NCBI GenBank assembly: GCA_949427775.1
Contig: CASQEL010000176.1
Span: forward strand, 1 to 5,085
Direction: 5' to 3'
Length of the DNA: 5,085 nt
Source: an uncultured Desulfovibrionaceae bacterium
GTDB lineage: Bacteria > Desulfobacterota > Desulfovibrionia > Desulfovibrionales > Desulfovibrionaceae
The notes below the pieces were generated by a model, which worked only from the letters and a program-made list of their open reading frames with translations, was not told the origin of the DNA and did not search any database. Made by a program: the position numbers and the translations under genes. This document shows, piece by piece, positions 1 to 4,652 of this stretch. Position 1 is the first letter of the stretch. Every line of letters starts with the position of its first letter.

Positions 1-52
1 TATTCTGGATGCCGACGGCCGCGTGCGCGCCGTTTGGAAACCACAGGCGTAG
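1..52 (+). CDS. C-terminal end of a probable [NiFe] hydrogenase large subunit (partial)
   Basis: An open frame enters from the left edge (first full codon at base 2) and ends at TAG 50-52, giving the tail ILDADGRVRAVWKPQA. Only 16 residues are visible, so the sequence alone does not identify the gene. The identification rests on context: the next gene, three bases downstream, is a hydrogenase maturation endopeptidase of the FrhD/HycI type. In group 3 [NiFe] hydrogenases (Mvh/Vhu/Frh) the large subunit ends with a short peptide after the nickel-binding DPCxxC motif, often containing a D-A/P-D/E-G-x-(V/L) stretch, and that peptide is removed by the protease. The visible tail fits such a cleaved extension. 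The nickel motif itself lies outside the window. It could instead be another operon member ending in a beta strand. Confidence 0.5.
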   Translation, partial: ILDADGRVRAVWKPQA

Positions 53-55
53 GGT

Positions 56-565
56 ATGGATTGGTCGCGCATGTTTGCGGCGGATGTCGTGGTCTTCGGC
101 TGCGGCAACGTGCTGTTCGGGGACGACGGTCTGGGACCGCTGGCCATGGCGGAACTGGCCGCCGCCCCCGATGCGGCGACGGCCTTCGGCCACGCGGCCT
201 TTATAGATGCGGGCACGTCCATACGACCTCTGCTGCTGGATCTGACCCTGTGCGGAGCGCGTCCCCGCCGGGTTGTTCTGGTGGATGTGGTGCAGGAGCC
301 GGAGCGCGAGCCCGGCAGCCTGCGCGAGGAGGATTTGGACGCCCGTTCCGACGCCGATCCGGCCGGAGGTTTTCTGCACCACGCGCCCACCTGGGGGCTG
401 TTGCGCCGGTTGCGCGACGAGGCCGGTACCGAGGTGATCGTGCTGACGGTGCAGGCCGGGCGGATTCCGGAACTGATGGATGATGCCCTGAGTCCCGAAG
501 CGCGCGCGGCATTGCCGCGGGTCGTGCGTCGGGTTCGTGAATTATGTCGCCTGCGGGCAGAATGA
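56..565 (+). CDS. Hydrogenase maturation protease (HycI/HyaD/FrhD family)
   Basis: This 169-residue protein is a typical-length member of the peptidase family that cuts the C-terminal extension from the [NiFe] hydrogenase large subunit once nickel is inserted, acting in the cytoplasm. The family signature GxGNxLxxDDGxG is present as GCGNVLFGDDGLG at residues 15-27. Asp77 in VLVDVV and His108/His109 in FLHHAP are the likely remaining nickel-sensing positions, by analogy with HybD Glu16/Asp62/His93. The C-terminal part (about 127-165) carries the usual final strand and helix, including LSPEARAALP. It begins three bases after the upstream stop codon, so translation is probably coupled. The ribosome site is weak: AGGGT touches the ATG, and an in-frame ATG at 71 is an alternative start. 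The short gap supports co-expression with its substrate. Confidence 0.9.
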   Translation: MDWSRMFAADVVVFGCGNVLFGDDGLGPLAMAELAAAPDAATAFGHAAFIDAGTSIRPLLLDLTLCGARPRRVVLVDVVQEPEREPGSLREEDLDARSDADPAGGFLHHAPTWGLLRRLRDEAGTEVIVLTVQAGRIPELMDDALSPEARAALPRVVRRVRELCRLRAE

Positions 566-609
566 CGCTGTGCGCGGCGCGGGCGGATCGCGGCCTCGCC
601 GCGGCGTCA
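563..609. repeat. Dyad between protease and ferredoxin genes
   Basis: TGACGC (563-568, including the protease stop codon) pairs with GCGTCA (604-609). Inside it CGCGGC (589-594) pairs with GCCGCG (598-603) across a CTC loop, leaving about 20 unpaired bases on the left side. No T-run follows, so it does not look like an intrinsic terminator. It could be a processing or mRNA-stability element, or chance in G+C-rich DNA. Confidence 0.3.
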
Positions 610-642
610 CGGATCGGCGTCGGGCCCATTTGAAAAAGCTGC

Positions 643-652
643 AGGAAAAGGA
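643..652 (+). promoter_or_regulatory. Ribosome binding site of the ferredoxin/MvhD-like gene
   Basis: The purine tract AGGAAAAGGA contains two possible Shine-Dalgarno cores. The left AGGA (643-646) is well spaced for the ATG at 656. The right AAGGA (648-652) is too close to 656 but well spaced for the ATG at 662. The exact start among 656, 662 and 668 is therefore open. Confidence 0.5.
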
Positions 653-655
653 TGC

Positions 656-1348
656 ATGACTATGACAATGTCTATTCCCTCCGTCACTTCCGACGCCGTG
701 TCGCATAATCTGTGCCTGGGATGTGGCCTGTGTGCCTTGAATTGTCCCACCACAGCGTTGGTTATGGAAGAATTGCCCGTTTCCGGATCGGATCAGATCC
801 GCAAGAGTCCGTCCTTGCGTCCGGAGTTGTGCGTGCACTGCGGCCGGTGCGCGGCGGTCTGTCCGTCCGGAACCATTGCGCAACATCGCATGGAAGTGCT
901 TGTACACACCGTACAGGAACAGCATGTCCGCGCTGTGGTGTTCTTCTGCGCAGGGCTTGCCCTGCTGCGGCCCACGCCCCTGGAGCAGGGAGCGCTTTCT
1001 TTTGATATGCCCTTGCTGGACGCGCGTCGGCGGCCGCGCCTGTCGGACGACGTGTCCGTGCCGGAGGGGGTTCTGTTGGAAGAAGTGCGTTGCACGGGAC
1101 GTATCGGACCCCGCCTGCTGCTGCGGCTGGCTCTGGCCGGAGCCGGAGAGGTGGTGATTCTGGCCTGCCCGCCGGGAAAATGCCGGTACGGCAACGGACG
1201 GACGGGCGCGCGGGAGCATGTGACGGCAGTGGCCGATATGCTGGAACAGTACGGCGTAACGGGCGTGCGCATGATCGTGCGCGACACGCCGCCTGCCGAC
1301 GCCGCCATGTTGCAGGCGTTGCTGGACGGGCTGGCCGTCGCGCGCTGA
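656..1348 (+). CDS. Dicluster ferredoxin fused to an MvhD-like hydrogenase electron-transfer domain
   Basis: This 230-residue cytoplasmic iron-sulfur protein has two classical [4Fe-4S] motifs: Cys20, 23, 26 and 30 followed by Pro, and Cys59, 62, 65 and 69 followed by Pro. After a linker, residues about 92-210 resemble the MvhD/FrhD-delta family. VVFFCAG (94-100) matches the family's FCCNWC region, RCTGRIGPRLLLRLALAGA (145-163) matches MCSGRV, and ILACPPGKCRYGNG (168-181) matches the GCHxGDCHYxEGN region. MvhD normally carries a [2Fe-2S] cluster and passes electrons between the [NiFe] hydrogenase and HdrA. Here the first motif keeps only one cysteine (Cys98); Cys146, 171 and 176 remain. Purine-rich AGGAAAAGGA (643-652) precedes the ATG at 656; in-frame ATGs at 662 and 668 are possible alternatives. 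It follows the protease by 90 bases and is probably the last gene of the hydrogenase operon. Confidence 0.8.
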   Translation: MTMTMSIPSVTSDAVSHNLCLGCGLCALNCPTTALVMEELPVSGSDQIRKSPSLRPELCVHCGRCAAVCPSGTIAQHRMEVLVHTVQEQHVRAVVFFCAGLALLRPTPLEQGALSFDMPLLDARRRPRLSDDVSVPEGVLLEEVRCTGRIGPRLLLRLALAGAGEVVILACPPGKCRYGNGRTGAREHVTAVADMLEQYGVTGVRMIVRDTPPADAAMLQALLDGLAVAR

Positions 1349-1374
1349 GGCGCTGCTTGTGCATGTTGACGCCG

Positions 1375-1410
1375 CGCAGGCGACGCCTGCGGGGATACCG
1401 CGTATGCGGT
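1375..1410. terminator. Two adjacent stem-loops between convergent genes
   Basis: CGCAGGCG (1375-1382) and CGCCTGCG (1384-1391) form a perfect 8-bp palindrome around a single A. ACCGC (1397-1401) and GCGGT (1406-1410) form a second stem with a GTAT loop. They lie between the hydrogenase operon (ending 1348, plus) and the regulator (ending 1477, minus), where transcription from both sides should stop. Neither has a proper T-run on either strand (only CGCTTTCC after the second), so canonical Rho-independent termination is doubtful. The call rests mainly on position. Confidence 0.3.
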
Positions 1411-1476
1411 CGCTTTCCGGAGGCAACGGAGCACGGATTTTCTTTGCGGCAAGGGGCCGGGATATTCCGGTTCGGG

Positions 1477-2184
1477 TCACAGCGTATCCTGCGGAAGCGT
1501 CTCGGCTTTATATTGCAAGGCCACCGGATTGAGAATGCAGATCTGCATGCGTGATACGGATATCAGACCTTCTTTCTGCAACTGCTGCAGAAGACCGCTG
1601 ATGGTGGGTTGTGTGGAGCCGACCATGGCGGCGATTTGACTTTGTGAAAGACATACCGGAGGATAACTTTCCGTGTTTCTGCGTGCCGCTTTGGGGGTGG
1701 CTTCAGAGGCGAAGTATATGAGCAACCGCACCAGTCTGCTCATGACGTTACAGTTCATCAGCGTGGAAACCTGCTCTCCCAATTGTCGGAGCCTCCATCC
1801 CAGCACACTGATGACTCGGCCGGCGAGGATATAATCTTTCTCCAACAATTCGTTGAATTTTTTACTGTCTATGCTGTAGATGATCGCCGGGGAGAGCGCC
1901 TGCGCATTCACCATGCGCGGTGATGCCGTGATCACTTCCGCCAGGCCGAACATGCTGCCGGGACGGTGTATGAACAGGATGGATTCTTTGCCGGATGCCG
2001 TGGCGCGAAAGATACGGACCAATCCCGATGCCACGTAGAAACAGGAATCTCCGGCGTCGTTTTCAAGAAAAATAGTACAGTTTTTTTTAAAAAGATGCCG
2101 TTGCGCCAGTTCCATGAACACGTCTTTTCTGGATTCAATACCCGCAAAAAAATTCTGGCTATAAAAATAGTGGAATCTTTGCAT
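1477..2184 (-). CDS. Crp/Fnr-family transcriptional regulator
   Basis: This is a 235-residue protein, the usual length for the family. Residues about 12-110 form the cyclic-nucleotide-binding-like beta barrel (GDSCFYVASGLVRIFR, then GSMFGLAEVI). Residues about 115-145 form the dimerisation helix, and about 175-212 the winged helix-turn-helix (LSQSQIAAMVGSTQPTISGL). The Arg-Ser pair that binds cAMP in CRP is absent, and there is no N-terminal cysteine cluster as in FNR, so the ligand is unknown. In the recognition helix the usual R-E-x-x-x-R is replaced by Q192-P193-x-x-x-G197. The start chosen is ATG 2182-2184, with GGAG (2190-2193) five bases upstream; a GTG at 2188-2190 overlaps that GGAG and is less likely. 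The gene is convergent with the hydrogenase operon. It may sense redox state, NO or CO, as relatives do, but nothing here proves it. Confidence 0.88.
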   Translation of the reverse strand: MQRFHYFYSQNFFAGIESRKDVFMELAQRHLFKKNCTIFLENDAGDSCFYVASGLVRIFRATASGKESILFIHRPGSMFGLAEVITASPRMVNAQALSPAIIYSIDSKKFNELLEKDYILAGRVISVLGWRLRQLGEQVSTLMNCNVMSRLVRLLIYFASEATPKAARRNTESYPPVCLSQSQIAAMVGSTQPTISGLLQQLQKEGLISVSRMQICILNPVALQYKAETLPQDTL

Positions 2185-2189
2185 ATGCA

Positions 2190-2193
2190 CTCC
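2190..2193 (-). promoter_or_regulatory. Ribosome binding site that decides the regulator start
   Basis: GGAG on the minus strand lies five bases from the ATG at 2182-2184 and overlaps the in-frame GTG at 2188-2190. This favours the ATG as the real start. Confidence 0.6.
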
Positions 2194-2208
2194 ATGCGCG
2201 ACAGAGGC

Positions 2209-2240
2209 ATCAATATTCTGTCTTCAGACGATGTTTTGAT
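2209..2240. promoter_or_regulatory. Candidate operator dyad upstream of the regulator gene
   Basis: ATCAA (2209-2213) and TTGAT (2236-2240) are an inverted pair centred on the same axis as the inner palindrome GTCTTCAGAC (2220-2229, four paired bases per side). In total 10 of 16 mirrored positions are complementary. The dyad lies 25-56 bases before the regulator start, a position suited to autoregulation by a homodimeric Crp/Fnr protein. It does not match the CRP or FNR consensus half-sites. No convincing -35/-10 pair was identified next to it. Confidence 0.3.
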
Positions 2241-2270
2241 CCGATGAATGGAGCCCCGACGGGGGGAGCT

Positions 2271-2311
2271 CCCGTCCTTGCGCGATATGGTGGGCATCGC
2301 GCAAGGACGGG
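2271..2311. repeat. Perfect 16-bp inverted repeat with 9-base loop
   Basis: The left arm (2271-2286, CCCGTCCTTGCGCGAT) is the exact reverse complement of the right arm (2296-2311). The loop is ATGGTGGGC (2287-2295). No T-run follows on either strand. The element is preceded by two shorter palindromes, CCCCG-A-CGGGG (2254-2264) and GGGAGCTCCC (2264-2273). It lies in the gene-free region between the membrane protein and the regulator, and could be a terminator stem, part of a small RNA or leader, or a repeat-family member. Confidence 0.75.
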
Positions 2312-2569
2312 CCGTGGCGCCTTTGACATCAGGCAAAGGACATGCGCGTAGGCCGCGATGTCTTTTCAAGATGGCGGATGGTGTCGGCTGACCTGTGCCG
2401 ACTCCGGGGGACATGGGTGCATCCGCATGGGGACCCTCCTGACCTCAAATACCGCCGCGTCAGCTCAAAAAGGGATGTAGCCGGGTGAGAAAACGAGATC
2501 TATTTGGAAGCTTATACAAAATAAAAAATATATTGTTGTGGATGTTTTTCCCGATCAAGAGAGGGGAAA
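2312..2569. other. Gene-free stretch with minor stem-loops and an AT-rich block
   Basis: No convincing gene is seen here on either strand. Small stem-loops include CCTTTG/CAAAGG (2320-2325, 2334-2339), GTCGGC/GCCGAC (2383-2388, 2397-2402) and CTGAC/GTCAG (2439-2443, 2459-2463). CATGGG occurs twice, at 2412 and 2426. From about 2485 to 2550 the sequence becomes AT-rich, unlike the surroundings. On the minus strand this block follows the membrane gene and could hold a promoter for a leader or small RNA; TATATT at 2532-2527 resembles a -10 box but lacks a well-spaced -35 box. TTTCCC/GGGAAA (about 2565-2547) could form a weak stem after the membrane gene. Confidence 0.4.
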
Positions 2570-3079
2570 TCAACGCGCGGGACGCAGAATGCGCCCGCAA
2601 ACGATGCGTAGCGGGATGTACAACAGGAGAAACCAGAAAACCATGCCGGGGTGCGTGCCGAGTCCCGGAAGAGAGAACGGCAGATCAAGCGAAACCTGCG
2701 CAAAGCGCAACTGCATCCAGGCCAGAGCGAAAGGGACGGGCCACAACGAGGCGGCGAAAAATGCGCCGTTGATCCCGAAATGCCGCCCGAAGGCTTCATG
2801 CGCCTGCCGGTTCACGGCTTTGAAAGACTCCTTGTCGCCCATGCGCAGGGCTGTTTCTCCCAGAGCATGGTAGCGTTCCATATCCGCGGCGAATCCCTTG
2901 ATTCTGGCCCTGTGCAGTCGCTGTGCGCCGCGCAGGGTCAGTACGCCCAATGCGGCGCAGACAAAGGCCAGAATGCCGGTGCCCAGCAGAAATCCCGCCC
3001 CGGCGTCGGGAAGCGCCCTGTAAGGCGCGATGCATACAGGGTCAATCCATACCAGAAACTCGTGTATGGCCGGTATCAT
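2570..3079 (-). CDS. Small three-helix membrane protein, YidC/Oxa1-superfamily-like (EMC3/TMCO1/DUF106 type)
   Basis: This is a 169-residue inner-membrane protein. Visible parts are an N-terminal segment (1-26), TM1 (about 27-49), a charged helical cytoplasmic stretch (about 50-98, including ETALRMGDKESFKAVNRQ), TM2 (about 103-123), a short loop with LDLPFSLPGLG (131-141) and TM3 (about 145-164) ending in a basic tail. One TM, a coiled-coil-like hairpin, then two TMs joined by a loop with a hydrophobic Pro-containing patch is the plan of minimal YidC/Oxa1-superfamily members, which help insert membrane proteins. The GDKES-K motif in the helix is reminiscent of the archaeal DUF106/TMCO1 family. 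The assignment is by architecture, not by search. The start is ATG 3077-3079, but no Shine-Dalgarno is visible before it (TTCGCTCCC). The frame stays open upstream to 3406, but that part runs through a repeat element and is unlikely to be coded. Confidence 0.72.
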   Translation of the reverse strand: MIPAIHEFLVWIDPVCIAPYRALPDAGAGFLLGTGILAFVCAALGVLTLRGAQRLHRARIKGFAADMERYHALGETALRMGDKESFKAVNRQAHEAFGRHFGINGAFFAASLWPVPFALAWMQLRFAQVSLDLPFSLPGLGTHPGMVFWFLLLYIPLRIVCGRILRPAR

Positions 3080-3233
3080 GGGAGCGAAGGGCGGAGCGGC
3101 CGAAGGTTCCCGGAGTCCGGGCTGACGCGGAAAGCTGTCCGGCGACCGTGTTTCTGCCCCCGTTGCCGGATCGGCGCATGGAGCGCATTCACATGTGCCG
3201 CTCCGGCAAAAAGGGGACAAGAAGACCGGCGGA
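3080..3233. other. Intergenic region between membrane gene and repeat element
   Basis: No gene is supported here. A short stem-loop TGCCG-CTC-CGGCA lies at 3196-3208, followed by AAAA on the plus strand, so it is not a plus-strand terminator. The minus-strand promoter of the membrane gene should lie here or inside the repeat element, but no clear boxes are visible. Confidence 0.35.
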
Positions 3234-3384
3234 TAGAGCATTTTCGCAATGAAATTGCGTAAATGCTCTGGCGGGCGCGTAAGCGCACGCCCGCGCCGAA
3301 TGAGCGGGAAAACCACGCTTTTCCCGCGAAATGACGGCAGCGAGATTGAATGAAACCGGAGAGTTTCATTCGAGAAATGCTCTA
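3234..3384. repeat. 151-bp palindrome-rich element bounded by 10-bp inverted repeats
   Basis: TAGAGCATTT (3234-3243) and AAATGCTCTA (3375-3384) are exact inverted repeats closing a run of stem-loops. H1 is 3235-3269: AGAGCATTT pairs with AAATGCTCT, with an inner CGCAAT/ATTGCG stem, a T-T mismatch between the two stems and a GAA loop. H2 pairs GCGGGCG (3271-3277) with CGCCCGC (3288-3294). H3 pairs GCGGGAAAA (3304-3312) with TTTTCCCGC (3319-3327). H4 pairs GAATGAAAC (3348-3356) with GTTTCATTC (3363-3371). Both outer ends carry TA, as would a TA target duplication of an IS630/Tc1-mariner-type miniature element. No transposase is present. It could equally be a REP/BIME-like intergenic repeat or a structured RNA. 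The AGAGCATTT arm recurs at 5025. Confidence 0.75.
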
Positions 3385-3429
3385 GAGGACGACCGCGCGG
3401 CCTCATTGCCGACGGCGCTCCGAGGAAAC

Positions 3430-3445
3430 GCCGCCGCCCGGCGGC
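3430..3445 (-). terminator. Possible terminator of the TauE/SafE gene
   Basis: On the minus strand, eight bases after the stop codon, GCCGCC and GGCGGC form a 6-bp G+C stem with a GGGC loop, followed by GTTTCC. The T-run is only three bases, so this is a weak Rho-independent terminator at best. Position supports it. Confidence 0.35.
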
Positions 3446-3453
3446 AGGGCGGG

Positions 3454-4590
3454 TCAGCCGAACAGGCGGATCTGGAAAAAGCCGCGCAAAACATAATCCG
3501 TGCCCACGTAGAAGGCCAGAACGATGAACAATCGCTTGAGCCAGATATCCGAGAAAAACCGCGAGGTGAAAGGACCGATGATGGTGCCCGCGGCAATCCC
3601 CGCCAACTCGATGCTCACAAGGCTCCAGTCCACCAGCGCTCCGTGCAGCGTCAGCGTGGCGATGCCGGTGATCATGCTCAGAAGCACGGCCAGCGCGGAT
3701 GTTCCGGCCGCCAGATACATGGGCAGTTGGGAGACGCTGGTCAGGAAGGGAACCAGCAGAAAACCGCCGCCCACGCCCAGAAAGGCCGCGATGGACGCGA
3801 TGATCATGCCCCCGATAAAAGGCAACAGGGGGTTGAAGGAAAATTCCACGCCGGAAAAGGTGAACACGCAGCGAGTGAGGCTGACGCGCAACACCCGCAC
3901 GCCTGTGGAAACAGCGGCGACGCCGCCATCCCGACGCTGCCCGGCGGCTTTTTCAAAGGCCTGGGAGGCTTCCTTGGCCTTATGTTTGGAGCGTTGTCCG
4001 GCCGGGGAGGTTTCCCAGAGAAGATAGCAGCCGAGCAGAAGCACAAACAGACCGAAGTAGCCCTGATACGAGGAAAAGTTCAGCTTGCCCGCGGTCAGGG
4101 AGGCGGAAAGCCATGCGCCGAGGATGGACCCGAGCCCCAAGGAGAGGCCCAGAGGCAGCACAATACGCTTGAGGCGGTAATAACTGAACGTGGAGATGAC
4201 GGCCGACAACCCTGCCAACATCTGGTTGGAGGCGCGCACCGAGTCCGTGACGGCCTTGTTCAGCGGCGTGACGCCGAAGGATTTGGCATACGCGCCCAGG
4301 CCGTGCACGCTCATGTGGCCGACGCCGGCCATGACGCCGCCGAACGCTCCGACCGTGGAGAAAATCCACCCTACCCAGACGGACCAGCCGAAAGCCAGCC
4401 AGAGATTGAGGACAGGGCCGCCGGGAATGCCCAGGTAGCCCGGAGCCGCAGCGAGATCGAGCGTGTCGGGGGCGACGCTTGCCTGTGCGGCGATAGCCTC
4501 CGCCAGATCGGGGCGGGAGGCCATCGCCTCGCTTGCGGGCAGGGCCAGCAGCCCCGCAAAACAAAAAAGCACAAAAATTGTGGGACGCAT
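3454..4590 (-). CDS. TauE/SafE (TSUP) family membrane transporter, putative sulfite/organosulfonate exporter
   Basis: This is a 378-residue inner-membrane protein of the 4-toluene sulfonate uptake permease (TSUP, TauE/SafE) family, whose members move sulfite, sulfoacetate or related anions. Residues 1-24 look like a cleavable signal peptide (LLALPASEAMA), followed by a short presumably periplasmic segment to about 62. The two family repeats are visible: GAFGGVMAGVGHMSVHGLGA (81-100) in the first half, and LGVGGGFLLVPFLTSVSQLP (271-290) followed by AAGTSALAVLL in the second. About eight hydrophobic helices are expected. A charged loop at about 194-240 separates the halves. It is longer than minimal members (about 250) because of the N-terminal segment and the loop. 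The start ATG at 4588-4590 has GAGGGT (4602-4597) six bases upstream. In a sulfate reducer, sulfite or sulfonate export would be plausible, but the substrate cannot be read from the sequence. Confidence 0.88.
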   Translation of the reverse strand: MRPTIFVLFCFAGLLALPASEAMASRPDLAEAIAAQASVAPDTLDLAAAPGYLGIPGGPVLNLWLAFGWSVWVGWIFSTVGAFGGVMAGVGHMSVHGLGAYAKSFGVTPLNKAVTDSVRASNQMLAGLSAVISTFSYYRLKRIVLPLGLSLGLGSILGAWLSASLTAGKLNFSSYQGYFGLFVLLLGCYLLWETSPAGQRSKHKAKEASQAFEKAAGQRRDGGVAAVSTGVRVLRVSLTRCVFTFSGVEFSFNPLLPFIGGMIIASIAAFLGVGGGFLLVPFLTSVSQLPMYLAAGTSALAVLLSMITGIATLTLHGALVDWSLVSIELAGIAAGTIIGPFTSRFFSDIWLKRLFIVLAFYVGTDYVLRGFFQIRLFG

Positions 4591-4596
4591 AAAAAT

Positions 4597-4602
4597 ACCC
4601 TC
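4597..4602 (-). promoter_or_regulatory. Ribosome binding site of the TauE/SafE gene, inside a hairpin arm
   Basis: GAGGGT on the minus strand is the Shine-Dalgarno sequence, six bases before the ATG at 4590. Its GAGG core (4602-4599) is also the 3' arm of the leader hairpin at 4599-4649, so it would be unavailable when that hairpin forms. Confidence 0.6.
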
Positions 4603-4649
4603 AGTGAAAATATCTTGCAGCGTAGCTGCATATACTATTTTTCCTGAGG
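4599..4649 (-). promoter_or_regulatory. Leader hairpin able to sequester the transporter's Shine-Dalgarno
   Basis: On the minus strand CCTCAG (4649-4644) pairs with CTGAGG (4604-4599), then GAAAA (4643-4639) with TTTTC (4610-4606), TA (4637-4636) with TA (4612-4611), and after an internal loop TGCAGC (4630-4625) with GCTGCA (4621-4616) across a TAC loop. Only single-base bulges (A4605, A4638) and one internal loop interrupt it. The 3' arm contains the GAGG of the ribosome site, and GTATTTTT follows. It could control translation of the exporter, or act as a terminator for transcripts coming from the chemoreceptor remnant. Confidence 0.5.
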
Positions 4650-4652
4650 TGG

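Noticed and set aside
542..1480. 312-codon minus-strand open frame across the ferredoxin gene
   Set aside because: The opposite strand has two intact [4Fe-4S] motifs and a good ribosome site; this frame has no recognisable features.
2271..2311. Canonical Rho-independent terminator
   Set aside because: The stem is strong, but no T-run follows on either strand.
1932..2414. Minus-strand frame crossing the regulator's start and the 16-bp inverted repeat
   Set aside because: It overlaps the first half of the regulator in another frame and shows no domain; its ATG near 2198 lacks support compared with the GGAG-ATG of the regulator.
2485..2772. Plus-strand frame starting in the AT-rich block
   Set aside because: Most of it is antisense to the membrane protein and has random Arg/Lys-rich composition. 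Only its first 28 codons lie in free sequence.
3080..3406. In-frame upstream extension of the membrane protein (108 more residues)
   Set aside because: It runs through the 151-bp repeat element, is rich in Arg/Pro/Cys without domain character, and the hydrophobic family-like sequence starts only at the ATG at 3079.
3331..4647. 438-codon plus-strand open frame
   Set aside because: It lies antisense to the TauE/SafE transporter, is Gln/Gly/Arg-rich with no domain pattern, and results from codon bias of the real gene on the other strand.
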